This document shows, piece after piece, positions 16,696-24,077 of a stretch of DNA of 27,044 nt. The notes under the pieces were generated by a model. It worked only from the letters and a program-made list of their open reading frames with translations. It had not been told where the DNA came from and made no database searches. Every line of letters starts with the position of its first letter. The first letter of the stretch is position 1. The position numbers and the translations under genes were made by a program. The DNA is from HGM11788 sp964654945 (GTDB lineage Bacteria; Bacillota; Clostridia; Lachnospirales; CAG-274), in assembly GCA_964654945.1 (NCBI GenBank), contig CAZZLN010000020.1:1-27044 (forward strand), read 5' to 3'.

Positions 16696-18099
16696 CTACT
16701 TATAAGACCATCTTACGCCTGCTCTTGTGTCCTCAATGACTACGCCCTTTTCAAGAAGCTCTGCTCTTATTTCATCAGCTTTTGCAAAATTTTTTGATTT
16801 TTTAGCATCTGCTCTTTCAGAAATAAGCCTTTCAATTTCTTCTTCCGGAATTCTGTTCTCTGAAGCCTCATCATAAGGCTTAATGCCAAGTATATCACAA
16901 AGTGCAAGCATTTTTTCTCTTATATATTTAACAAAGGCATTGCTTGAAGAATTATTGCAGTTTACATTTGCAAATTTTGCAATTTCAAAAATAGCTGTGA
17001 CTGCATCGGCAGTATTAAAGTCATCGTCCATAGCAGTTTCAAACTGAACTCTAAACTTGTCGGCATCTTTAGAAAGAGCCTTTTCATCATCATTCATTTC
17101 ACCGTCAGTGTTCTTTTCAAGAAACAGAAGATTTTTATAAGCATTTTTTATTCTGTCAAGACCATTGCCTGCTGCCTCCATAAGCTCTCTTGAAAAATTA
17201 ATAGGACTTCTGTAATGACCGCTTAATATGAAAAATCTTACAACATCATAAGGAATTTCAGCTGTAATTTCTCTTAATGTAAAGAAATTTCCAAGAGATT
17301 TGCTCATCTTTTTATTATCTACATTTATAAAGCCATTATGAAGCCAGTATTTTGCAAACTGAACACCATTGGCAGATTCACTTTGTGCAATTTCATTTTC
17401 ATGATGAGGGAATATTAAATCTTCACCTCCTGCATGAATATCAATAGTATCTCCAAGGTATCTCTTAGCCATTACTGAACATTCAATATGCCAGCCGGGT
17501 CTGCCCTGTCCCCATGGTGACTCCCAATAAGGCTCACCCTCTTTTTTTGGCTTCCATAATACAAAGTCCATAGGGTTTTTCTTTTGTGTGTCAACCTCAA
17601 TTCTTGCACCTGCTTCAAGGTCATCAATATTCTTGCCTGACAGCTTGCCATAATCTTTAAAGCTCTTTGTATCGAAGAACACACTTCCGTTTACTTCATA
17701 AGCATGACCCTTATCTATTATAGTTTGTATCATTTCTATGATATAATCCATTTCCTCAGTAACCTTAGGATTTTTTGTTGCAGGCTCAACATTAAGCCCC
17801 TCTGCATCCTTTAATGCTTCTGCAATATATCTTTCAGAAATAACCGTAGACTCAACACCTTCAGCATTTGCCTTTTTAATAATCTTATCGTCCACATCAG
17901 TAAAATTCTGAACATAATTTACCTCATATCCCTTATATTCAAGGTATCTTCTGATGGTATCAAATATAACATAAGGTCTTGCATTTCCAATATGAATGTA
18001 GTCATAAACTGTAGGACCGCACACATACATTTTAACCTTGCCCGGTTCAATAGGAACAAATTCTTCCTTTTTTCCTGTAAGTGTATTATAAAGCTTCAT
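16696..18099 (-). CDS. cysS: cysteinyl-tRNA synthetase
   Basis: 467 residues, full length. Class I signatures are H-I-G-N (36-39) and K-M-S-K-S-L-G-N (about 264-271). Zinc ligands are expected at Cys28 and in the E-C-S-V-M and F-P-H-H-E-N-E-I-A-Q segments. It charges tRNA-Cys with cysteine in the cytoplasm. AGGGAGG precedes the ATG. The start overlaps the end of cysE by 14 bp, so translation is coupled, and both are controlled by the T-box upstream of cysE. Confidence 0.97.
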   Translation of the reverse strand: MKLYNTLTGKKEEFVPIEPGKVKMYVCGPTVYDYIHIGNARPYVIFDTIRRYLEYKGYEVNYVQNFTDVDDKIIKKANAEGVESTVISERYIAEALKDAEGLNVEPATKNPKVTEEMDYIIEMIQTIIDKGHAYEVNGSVFFDTKSFKDYGKLSGKNIDDLEAGARIEVDTQKKNPMDFVLWKPKKEGEPYWESPWGQGRPGWHIECSVMAKRYLGDTIDIHAGGEDLIFPHHENEIAQSESANGVQFAKYWLHNGFINVDNKKMSKSLGNFFTLREITAEIPYDVVRFFILSGHYRSPINFSRELMEAAGNGLDRIKNAYKNLLFLEKNTDGEMNDDEKALSKDADKFRVQFETAMDDDFNTADAVTAIFEIAKFANVNCNNSSSNAFVKYIREKMLALCDILGIKPYDEASENRIPEEEIERLISERADAKKSKNFAKADEIRAELLEKGVVIEDTRAGVRWSYK

Positions 18100-18793
18100 T
18101 TTTATTTTCCTCCCTGTAGCTATCCAGTTCTTTTTTTAAATTTTCTATTTCAACTCTTAATTTGCAAATTTCCATTTCAACGGGGTCCGGAAATTTTAAC
18201 TGATCCAGTTCATCAGATGGAATATCCGTAATATTTGTTCTTCTTCTAATCTTTCCCGGAACGCCTACAACAGTTGAATAAGGCGGCACATCACTTAAAA
18301 CGACTGAGCCTCCCCCGATTTTTGAATTAGCACCTATTGTAATAGGCCCCAAAACCTTTGCTCCCGTACCAATCATAACATTGTTTTCAACTGTAGGATG
18401 TCTTTTTCCCGTATCCTTGCCTGTGCCTCCAAGGGTAACTCCCTGATAAATAAGCACATTATCGCCTATTTCACAGGTTTCCCCAATAACAACTCCCATA
18501 CCATGGTCAATAAAAACACCATTTCCTATTTTGGCACCCGGATGAATTTCAATACCCGTAATCGCTCTTGAAAACTGTGAAATAAGTCTTGATATAAAAT
18601 AAAGATGAATTTTATAAAGTCTGTGAGCTATTCTATGATTAAACATAGCCCAAAAGCTGGGATATAAAAGCACCTCTAAACTGCTTTTAATAGCAGGATC
18701 CTTTTTCTTAATCACCTTAACATATTTTCTTTCAAGTATCATAATTAATATTATTATTACTGCAATTATTAATAATACATATAAAAATGTCAT
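18086..18793 (-). CDS. cysE: serine O-acetyltransferase with N-terminal membrane segment
   Basis: 235 residues from the ATG at 18793, after AGGAGAGG; a GTG at 18806-18808 overlaps that site. It makes O-acetylserine from serine and acetyl-CoA, the first step of cysteine synthesis. Motifs: H-R-I-A-H-R-L-Y, then hexapeptide repeats IEIHPGAKIGNGVFIDHGMG, V-V-I-G-E-T-C-E-I-G-D-N-V, Q-G-V-T-L-G-G-T-G-K and V-V-G-V-P-G-K-I. The C-terminus is a predicted coiled coil (about 205-232). Oddly, residues 1-20 (TFLYVLLIIAVIIILIMILE) form a strong transmembrane helix that the B. subtilis enzyme lacks, so the protein is probably membrane-bound. First gene of the operon, under Cys T-box control. Confidence 0.93.
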   Translation of the reverse strand: MTFLYVLLIIAVIIILIMILERKYVKVIKKKDPAIKSSLEVLLYPSFWAMFNHRIAHRLYKIHLYFISRLISQFSRAITGIEIHPGAKIGNGVFIDHGMGVVIGETCEIGDNVLIYQGVTLGGTGKDTGKRHPTVENNVMIGTGAKVLGPITIGANSKIGGGSVVLSDVPPYSTVVGVPGKIRRRTNITDIPSDELDQLKFPDPVEMEICKLRVEIENLKKELDSYREENKNEAL

Positions 18794-18836
18794 AACCCCT
18801 CTCCTCACTTTATTAGGTTTTAGTTATAATAAACAT

Positions 18837-18867
18837 AAAAAAGCCTCATCTTCTTAGAGACGAGGCT
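18837..18867 (-). terminator. T-box regulated terminator
   Basis: On the minus strand AGCCTCGTCTC pairs with the following AAGATGAGGC(T), then TTTTTT. Its 5' arm follows the T-box sequence, so uncharged tRNA binding would favour the alternative antiterminator fold. Confidence 0.85.
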
Positions 18868-19091
18868 ATTCGTGGTTCCACTCTATTTTTCCGCATATCA
18901 ATATACGGACTTTTAAACATTAACGCTGTCAACGTACTATGCTAAATAAAAAATCTCACACAGTCAGCTCCAAAATGCACTTCACTATTATGACACACTT
19001 AAATGCTCACAGCTTCGATATAAATTCGATACATTTTTCTCTGGAAGGGTCACAACAGCTACTTTTTTCTTCATAGCCTTTATATCATCAT
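18837..19091 (-). promoter_or_regulatory. T-box riboswitch, cysteine-specific, controlling cysE-cysS operon
   Basis: The minus strand carries the T-box sequence GTGGAACCACG (18871-18881) just ahead of the terminator at 18837-18867. T-box leaders sense uncharged tRNA: a specifier codon pairs with the anticodon and UGGN pairs with the NCCA end. Here UGGN reads UGGA, which fits the U discriminator base of tRNA-Cys. On the 3' side of Stem I the sequence GAAGTGCATTTTGG supplies the Cys codon UGC (plus-strand 18977-18979). A possible Stem I base pairs AGTAGCT with AGCTGACT. CCAGAGA and GCTGTGAG resemble the usual Stem I loop elements. The 5' end is set from the promoter. The downstream genes for cysteine synthesis and charging agree with this reading. 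Confidence 0.9.
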
Positions 19092-19097
19092 TATATG

Positions 19098-19126
19098 ATT
19101 TTAACGTGAAAATAGCATTTTGTCAA
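19098..19126 (-). promoter_or_regulatory. promoter of the T-box/cysE operon
   Basis: On the minus strand: -35 TTGACA (19121-19126), 17-bp spacer, -10 TAAAAT (19098-19103). It begins just 13 bp past the ABC ATPase stop codon, and no terminator is visible between them. Confidence 0.8.
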
Positions 19127-19138
19127 CTAAAAAATTTT

Positions 19139-19882
19139 TTAAAGCACCTTATCAAGAAAAGCTTTTAATCTGTCACTTTTTGGATTAGTGAAAAATTCAT
19201 CAGGGGTATTTTCTTCAAGGATTTTACCATTCTCCATAAATATAACTCTTGAAGCAACCTCTCTTGCAAATCCCATTTCGTGAGTTACAACAACCATAGT
19301 CATATTCTGCTTTGCAAGATTTTTCATAACCTCAAGAACTTCACCAACCATTTCAGGGTCAAGAGCAGATGTCGGCTCATCAAAAAGCATAACATCAGGC
19401 TCCATGCACAAAGCCCTTACAATTGCAATTCTCTGTTTCTGACCGCCTGAAAGCTGATTAGGATATGAATTTGCCCTATCTGCAAGACCAACCTTTTCAA
19501 GAAGCTCCACAGCCTTTTTTTCAGCATCACCCTTGCTCTTTTTAAGAAGCTTCATAGGACCGATTGTGAGGTTACGCATAATAGTCATATGGGGAAACAG
19601 ATTAAACTGCTGAAATACCATACCCATTTTTTGTCTGTGCTTATTCAGATTGTTCTTAGGGTCTGTAATATCTGAACCTTCAAAAAATATATGACCTGAT
19701 GTTGGCACTTCAAGAAGATTAAGGCATCTTAAAAATGTTGACTTTCCTGAACCTGAAGGCCCTATAACAACAACTACTTCTCCATTGTATATATTATTAT
19801 TTACGTGGTCAAGAGCCAAAGTTTTATTGCCGAAATCCTTTGTTAAATTTTCAACCTTAATTAACGGATTATTATCTGTCAC
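19139..19882 (-). CDS. amino acid ABC transporter ATP-binding protein
   Basis: 247 residues, GlnQ/HisP type. Walker A G-P-S-G-S-G-K-S-T (41-49), Q-loop F-Q-Q-F-N-L-F-P, signature L-S-G-G-Q-K-Q-R, Walker B V-M-L-F-D-E-P-T-S-A-L-D-P and switch His in V-V-V-T-H-E-M-G-F. It powers import by the permease encoded upstream. The start is GTG at 19880-19882, with AGGAGG about ten bases ahead, overlapping the permease end by 11 bp. Third gene of a binding protein-permease-ATPase operon. The substrate cannot be read from the ATPase. Confidence 0.93.
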   Translation of the reverse strand: MTDNNPLIKVENLTKDFGNKTLALDHVNNNIYNGEVVVVIGPSGSGKSTFLRCLNLLEVPTSGHIFFEGSDITDPKNNLNKHRQKMGMVFQQFNLFPHMTIMRNLTIGPMKLLKKSKGDAEKKAVELLEKVGLADRANSYPNQLSGGQKQRIAIVRALCMEPDVMLFDEPTSALDPEMVGEVLEVMKNLAKQNMTMVVVTHEMGFAREVASRVIFMENGKILEENTPDEFFTNPKSDRLKAFLDKVL

Positions 19883-20651
19883 CTGAATTCAGCCTCCTTT
19901 CAAGTTTGGCTGATAAGCCTCTTAATATAGAAACAATAATAAAATAAATTATTGCAACTGCTAAAAGGGGTAAGAAAAAGTTATATGTTTTTCCTTTTAT
20001 AAGCAAGGCTTTTGAAAGGAGGTCATCAAGAGAAACCATACTCGCAACAGAGGTTTCCTTTAAAAGCACTACAAGCTCATTACAAAGTGCCGGCAACGCA
20101 CTTTTAAGTGCCTGAGGAATGACTACGTAAATCATTGTTCTGATATAGCCAAAGCCAAGACTTCTGCCTGCCTCCATCTGACCTTTGTCCACACCGTTTA
20201 TACCGCCTCTTATAATTTCAGCAACATAAGCACTTGAATTAATTGTAAAACCAAGAATTGCTACACCAACTTTATTTGTGGAGCTGGCAAGAATGACAAA
20301 ATAAATCATCATTATCTGTACAATTGTAGGTGTTCCCTGGATAATATTAAGATAAAGCTTAGAAATCCAGTTCAATGCACTAAGAATGAGTCTGAATATT
20401 TTTTGAGGCAAACTTTGAGTAGGTGTATCCGATCTTTTATCGTGACTTACTCTTATAATAGCTATAATAAGACCTATAAGCATACCCAATATAAATGAGC
20501 ATACAGTAAGCTCAATTGTAACCCAAAGACCGTCAATAAGCCATTTCCATCTGTCATCTTTTATAAAATTATTATAAAGTTCCTGAATAAACCATTCTGC
20601 ATCTTCCTTTGTAGTCAGGAAGGCTGCTATATTATAAATTAAATCTCTCAT
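19872..20651 (-). CDS. amino acid ABC transporter permease, HisM/GlnP family
   Basis: 259 residues. After an unusual polar N-terminal extension of about 38 residues come hydrophobic helices (about 42-67, 100-125 and onward) and the EAA loop E-I-I-R-G-G-I-N-G-V-D-K-G-Q-M-E-A-G-R-S-L-G-F that contacts the ATPase. AAGGAAT lies before the ATG. A single permease gene suggests a homodimeric channel. It is the middle gene of the operon, 57 bp downstream of the binding protein, with a stem-loop in between. Confidence 0.9.
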   Translation of the reverse strand: MRDLIYNIAAFLTTKEDAEWFIQELYNNFIKDDRWKWLIDGLWVTIELTVCSFILGMLIGLIIAIIRVSHDKRSDTPTQSLPQKIFRLILSALNWISKLYLNIIQGTPTIVQIMMIYFVILASSTNKVGVAILGFTINSSAYVAEIIRGGINGVDKGQMEAGRSLGFGYIRTMIYVVIPQALKSALPALCNELVVLLKETSVASMVSLDDLLSKALLIKGKTYNFFLPLLAVAIIYFIIVSILRGLSAKLERRLNSGDR

Positions 20652-20673
20652 TTTTTATTCCTTTATATGTAAT

Positions 20674-20697
20674 AAGGGTGTATATATGCACACCCTT
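20674..20697. terminator. intercistronic stem-loop between binding-protein and permease genes
   Basis: AAGGGTGT (20674-20681) pairs perfectly with ACACCCTT (20690-20697) around 8 bases. On the minus strand no good T-run follows. It is better read as a partial terminator or mRNA-stabilising hairpin that keeps binding-protein mRNA more abundant than permease mRNA. Confidence 0.55.
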
Positions 20698-20708
20698 AAA
20701 AATACGAA

Positions 20709-21500
20709 CTAATTATTTAAGTATTTGTCAAGAATAGCCTGTAACTCTCCGCTTTCCTGCATTTCCTTTAATGCAGCATTAACAGCATCTAAAAGCTCAG
20801 GATTATCCTTAGCAACGGCAATTGCATACTGCTCAGAGGTTAAGTTTTCTTCAAGCTTAACAAGGTCATCTGCATTTTCAACAATCTTCTTTGCAGGCTC
20901 ATTATCAATAACAACCGCATCAATCTTATCTGCCAATAAAGACTGAGCTGCATCAGGTCCGTTAGAATATCTCTCAACACTTGCAGCACCAACACCATTA
21001 GCCTCATCAGATACATAAGCATCACCTGTTGTGCCTCTTTGCACACCAATAACCTTATCCTTTAAATCAGCAGCAGACTTAATTTCAGAACCTGCCTTAA
21101 CAATAATAGCCTGACCTGCCTCAACATAAGGCTCAGAGAAGTTTACATTGTTAAGTCTTTCTTCATTTACAGTCATACCTGCAAGACCAATATCAGCCTT
21201 ACCTGCTGTAACTGACGGAATAATAGCATCAAAATCCATATTTTCTACCTGTGCTTCAAGACCAAGCTTTGCAGCAATAGCATCAGCTATATCGGCATCG
21301 ATACCAACTACCTTGTCACCCTCCATAGATTCATAAGGCTCAAAAGCAGCATTTGTGCCCCAAATAAGCTTACCCTCTTGAGATGTCTTAAAAGCAGTTT
21401 CTGTTTGAGCATTATCTGTTTTTGCTGCATCATTGCTGCCACAGCCAACAATGCCAAGGCACATAGCAGATGCTAACAAAATACTTAAAAACTTCTTCAT
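20709..21500 (-). CDS. polar amino acid ABC transporter substrate-binding lipoprotein
   Basis: 263 residues. Lipoprotein signal with lipobox L-G-I-V-G-C (Cys20 lipidated). It is a family 3 solute-binding protein: G-T-N-A-A-F-E-P-Y-E, V-G-I-D-A-D-I-A-D-A-I-A, DFDAIIPSVTAGKADIGLAG, M-T-V-N-E-E-R, F-S-E-P-Y. It captures an amino acid at the outer membrane face and delivers it to the permease. AGGAGG precedes the ATG, and the promoter is at 21545-21573. The neighbouring Cys T-box operon makes cystine or a related sulfur amino acid a fair guess, but the leader of this operon has no T-box and the ligand is not readable from sequence. Confidence 0.93.
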   Translation of the reverse strand: MKKFLSILLASAMCLGIVGCGSNDAAKTDNAQTETAFKTSQEGKLIWGTNAAFEPYESMEGDKVVGIDADIADAIAAKLGLEAQVENMDFDAIIPSVTAGKADIGLAGMTVNEERLNNVNFSEPYVEAGQAIIVKAGSEIKSAADLKDKVIGVQRGTTGDAYVSDEANGVGAASVERYSNGPDAAQSLLADKIDAVVIDNEPAKKIVENADDLVKLEENLTSEQYAIAVAKDNPELLDAVNAALKEMQESGELQAILDKYLNN

Positions 21501-21544
21501 AATTAATTTCCTCCTTTAGATATTTAAAAAATATTCTTTAATTT

Positions 21545-21573
21545 ATAATATCAAATTTTATTTTTATAGTCAA
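21545..21573 (-). promoter_or_regulatory. promoter of the amino acid ABC transporter operon
   Basis: On the minus strand: -35 TTGACT (21568-21573), 17-bp spacer, -10 TATTAT (21545-21550). The leader is about 40 nt and holds AAAGGAGG. Confidence 0.75.
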
Positions 21574-21602
21574 TATTTTTATTAATACTTATTCAAATTA
21601 GT

Positions 21603-21611
21603 GCATAAAAT
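21603..21611 (+). promoter_or_regulatory. candidate sporulation-sigma -10 element upstream of the cotS-like gene
   Basis: GCATAAAAT is identical to the element before spoIIP and fits CATA-type -10 boxes of mother-cell sigma factors. It lies 21 bp before the ATG, leaving only a short leader. No convincing -35 was found. Confidence 0.35.
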
Positions 21612-21632
21612 CTTTAAGAAAGGACTGATTTT

Positions 21633-22568
21633 ATGAATAGTACGGAAATAATCGAAAAATTTGGAGTTAAGCCTGCAAATATCTATAAATGTAAATACTA
21701 TTATGTTATAAACTCAACAGAGGGCTGCTATATGCTTTCCCCAGCAAGACCGTCAAAGGATAAAATCGAAAAAATTCACAATTATAAAGAAAAAATACAA
21801 AAAAGCGGCTTTTTTGCCCTTGACAGCTATATGCTGACAAAAGAGGGAAAGCCATATGCTGAATATGGAGGAGAGGTTTTTACTCTTACAAAATATTTTG
21901 GAGATTCTGAGCTGAACATAAACAGTGATATACAAGTTGGAATTGCTCTTGAAACAATAGGCAAGCTTCATTATGCAATAAAAAATATTAATGATGAAGC
22001 TATGGTATATGCTGCCTCTGCTGATAATCCCCTTATTACAGGCTATGAAAAACAAATTAATGCACTTCATAAGCTTAAAAAAAATGCAGGCTCACCTTAT
22101 AAAAATGACTTTGATTTAACCCTTTCAAAATACATATCACCTGTAACAAAAAAAGCTGAAAATGCCCTTTCCGGTCTAAAAAAACTTGGATATGGAAATA
22201 ATATGACAATATGCCATAATTCTCTAAAAGAGGGAAATATAATTTACAATAAAGGAAGATGTCACATAATTGATTGGGATAATATGAAAAATGCTCACTT
22301 TCTTGAAGACAGTGCATTTTTTATAAAAAGATATATGAGAAAAGCTTTATTTTATAATATGGGAAATATGAAAATCGATGAGCTTTACGGAAAATATGTA
22401 AAATTTAATAAGCTCAGCCAAAATCAAGAGGATATATTCTGTCAGCTTATGGATTATCCTCACAGATTTGCTGCTTTAATGCTTGAATACTATAAGAAAA
22501 ACAGGGGATTTGTGCCATCAGGAATGAAAAATAAACTTGAAGAATGTATAAAACAATGGGAGGAATAG
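21633..22568 (+). CDS. CotS-like spore coat protein with degenerate kinase fold
   Basis: 311 residues, with AAAGGA before the ATG. It resembles the CotS/YutH group of aminoglycoside-phosphotransferase-like spore coat proteins: N-terminal lobe with Y-Y-Y-V-I-N-S-T-E-G, a central helical part L-E-T-I-G-K-L-H-Y-A, then I-C-H-N-S-L-K-E-G-N-I-I-Y (about 193-205) and H-I-I-D-W-D-N-M (about 211-218). The usual catalytic H-x-D-x-x-x-x-N is here H-N-S-L-K-E-G-N: the Asp is replaced by Ser, while the metal-binding D-x-D-like I-D-W-D is kept. This suggests a pseudokinase or structural coat role. Divergent from the transporter operon. The CotS assignment is by pattern only. Confidence 0.75.
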   Translation: MNSTEIIEKFGVKPANIYKCKYYYVINSTEGCYMLSPARPSKDKIEKIHNYKEKIQKSGFFALDSYMLTKEGKPYAEYGGEVFTLTKYFGDSELNINSDIQVGIALETIGKLHYAIKNINDEAMVYAASADNPLITGYEKQINALHKLKKNAGSPYKNDFDLTLSKYISPVTKKAENALSGLKKLGYGNNMTICHNSLKEGNIIYNKGRCHIIDWDNMKNAHFLEDSAFFIKRYMRKALFYNMGNMKIDELYGKYVKFNKLSQNQEDIFCQLMDYPHRFAALMLEYYKKNRGFVPSGMKNKLEECIKQWEE

Positions 22569-22577
22569 TATCCTCCC
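22558..22577. terminator. hairpin terminator shared by the cotS-like and cupin genes
   Basis: GGGAGGA (22558-22564) and TCCTCCC (22571-22577) pair around 6 bases, covering the cotS-like stop codon. The T-runs are interrupted on both strands, so efficiency may be modest. Confidence 0.5.
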
Positions 22578-22597
22578 ATCAGGTTATAAAAATATAA

Positions 22598-22927
22598 TTA
22601 ATGTTCAGGCACAACAGCAAAAAACACTAAATCATCTGAGCTGTCATTAATAAGGCTATGTTTATGTCCCACAGGGCAATAATGACATAAACCTTCAGCA
22701 ACCCTTTCATACTTACCGTCATAAAGCACCTTGCCATTACCCTTTATAATATATATAATTTCACTGCTTGTTTCATGGGTATGCAGACCAACAGATGCAC
22801 CCCTTTCAAGTCTGCTAATCATAATTTTATTATTATCATCAGTAAACATACGGGCAACCATAGCCTTTTTGCCACCCTTAAAATTATTTAATACTTTTTC
22901 ATCAATTTTATTAAAATCAATAATCAT
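22598..22927 (-). CDS. small single-domain cupin protein
   Basis: 109 residues, one conserved beta-barrel. Cupin motif 1 is G-L-H-T-H-E-T-S-S-E...G (metal ligands His49, His51, Glu56). Motif 2 is C-P-V-G-H-K-H-S-L-I-N (His88 or His90). Such proteins bind a divalent metal and act as sugar or small-molecule isomerases, dioxygenases or sensors, so the specific reaction is unknown. AAAGGAAG precedes the ATG. It lies 49 bp downstream of the LysM gene on the same strand and probably shares its transcript. Confidence 0.88.
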   Translation of the reverse strand: MIIDFNKIDEKVLNNFKGGKKAMVARMFTDDNNKIMISRLERGASVGLHTHETSSEIIYIIKGNGKVLYDGKYERVAEGLCHYCPVGHKHSLINDSSDDLVFFAVVPEH

Positions 22928-22976
22928 ATTATTTCTTCCTTTATATTTTTGCCTAAGAATGCAGTATATAAAATTA

Positions 22977-23681
22977 TTAAGGTATTTTTAATTCATCACC
23001 CGGATAATACTGAGATGAACTGGTCATATCATTAGCTGAAAGTATCTTTTCCCAAAGCTCAGGGGTGTACTTTCCATAAATAGCCTGACAAATCTTAGAA
23101 CCGGTATCTCCGTCTTTAATAGTGTAAGTATCTCCTGATTTATATTCCGTTTTTTTTTCAGTGTCGGAGGCTTCCGAACTGCCATTATCAGTAATATTTA
23201 TAAGATTACCGTTTTCATCAAACTCAACAGACGGAGCTGAATCATCTTCACCTTCAACATCTGAGGAGCTTTCTTCGCCGGTTTCATCAGAACTTCCATT
23301 AGATGATGCCTTAAGATTAGCAATTTCTTCATCCTTTGAATTAATAGTATCGTTTTGAGTGTTAATCACATCTTCAGCATTTTTTAAATCGGATTTTACA
23401 CTATTATATCTGAAAAACAGAAAAACGCAAATTACAGCAAGCACAATTATGACAATCTTTAACATTTTATTATTACCGCTGTTTTTTTTGCCGGAAGGTC
23501 TGACTGTCTTAGAACCGGAACTGTCCATAAATTTAACATTGCCATCATTTCTTCTGCTCTTAACAGCAGTACTCCTTGTTTTACCCATTGAACTTGATGT
23601 TGTTCTGCTCTGTGTCACTACATTGCCGCATCTTGGGCATACTGAACCAAATAATTTTTCACCACATCTTGGACAATTCAT
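22977..23681 (-). CDS. zinc-ribbon, single-pass membrane, LysM-domain protein
   Basis: 234 residues from the ATG at 23681, preceded by TAGGTGATT. A longer in-frame extension to 23801 crosses the promoter and is rejected. Layout: zinc ribbon C-P-R-C...C-P-R-C (Cys3, 6, 15, 18); basic Ser-rich linker; transmembrane helix 73-90; short coiled coil about 94-122 (S-D-L-K-N-A-E-D-V-I...D-E-E-I-A-N-L-K); acidic Ser-rich linker; LysM about 186-234 (Y-T-I-K-D-G-D-T-G-S-K-I-C and Y-Y-P-G-D-E-L-K-I-P). The zinc ribbon would be cytoplasmic and the LysM outside, binding peptidoglycan. No catalytic domain, so a wall-linked structural or sensing role is inferred. Confidence 0.88.
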   Translation of the reverse strand: MNCPRCGEKLFGSVCPRCGNVVTQSRTTSSSMGKTRSTAVKSRRNDGNVKFMDSSGSKTVRPSGKKNSGNNKMLKIVIIVLAVICVFLFFRYNSVKSDLKNAEDVINTQNDTINSKDEEIANLKASSNGSSDETGEESSSDVEGEDDSAPSVEFDENGNLINITDNGSSEASDTEKKTEYKSGDTYTIKDGDTGSKICQAIYGKYTPELWEKILSANDMTSSSQYYPGDELKIP

Positions 23682-23729
23682 ATAATCACCTACTAACCAG
23701 ATTTTATCTTTTACATTTATTCTGATGTA

Positions 23730-23758
23730 ATTATACAATATTGTCAGCAAAAAATCAA
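23730..23758 (-). promoter_or_regulatory. promoter of the LysM-cupin genes
   Basis: On the minus strand: -35 TTGATT (23753-23758), 17-bp spacer, -10 TATAAT (23730-23735). The start codon at 23681 lies about 40 bp after the expected transcript start. Confidence 0.7.
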
Positions 23759-23801
23759 TGATTTTTAAATAAATAATATAGTTAATGTAATAAAGGGGCA
23801 A

Positions 23802-24013
23802 ATTAACGCTGTTTTAGTCAAATTAATCAGTCTGTTTTTCTGTAAACAGCTAAATTTTTTTAGCCTGTCGCCACTCTATAGTCATAGGGTTCGATTATAT
23901 TTTAAGCTTTTATTTTAACAGATAAAATTAATAGGCTAAAAATATCCTATGAGAATAAAGTATATTCGTATTCCCCTATCGCTGCGTACTCATAACCTCA
24001 CCGGTTTATACGC
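23802..24013. other. intergenic stretch without a recognised gene, some hairpin potential
   Basis: No plausible ORF with a ribosome site and no tRNA. Short inverted repeats are present, such as ACTCTAT-AGTC-ATAGGGT (23873-23890). The stretch around 23960-24012 (CCCCTATCGCTGCGTACTC then ACCTCACCGG) is noticeably more GC-rich than its surroundings. It fits no riboswitch class I could match by eye. Confidence 0.4.
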
Positions 24014-24046
24014 AAAAAAAGAGTGTCGGTAAAACCGACACCCTTT
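24014..24046 (-). terminator. strong terminator of the large surface protein gene
   Basis: On the minus strand GGGTGTCGGT pairs with the following ACCGACACTC across a short loop, then TTTTTTT. It starts about 30 bp past the stop codon at 24078. Confidence 0.85.
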
Positions 24047-24077
24047 ATTTATATCTACTTATTAATATTTCTATTAA

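Noticed and set aside
19127..19140. AAAAAATTTTTT after the ABC ATPase as a terminator
   Set aside because: An A/T-only self-complementary run with no GC stem or loop is unlikely to stop transcription.
23682..23801. N-terminal extension of the LysM protein
   Set aside because: It would place the coding start upstream of a TTGATT-17-TATAAT promoter. The zinc-ribbon start at 23681 has its own ribosome site.
23880..23900. tRNA T-arm-like GGGTTCGATTA
   Set aside because: No matching acceptor, D or anticodon arms around it on either strand.
23939..24028. Plus-strand 27-codon ORF beginning M-R-I-K-Y-I-R
   Set aside because: No ribosome site, and it runs into the terminator hairpin of the surface-protein gene.
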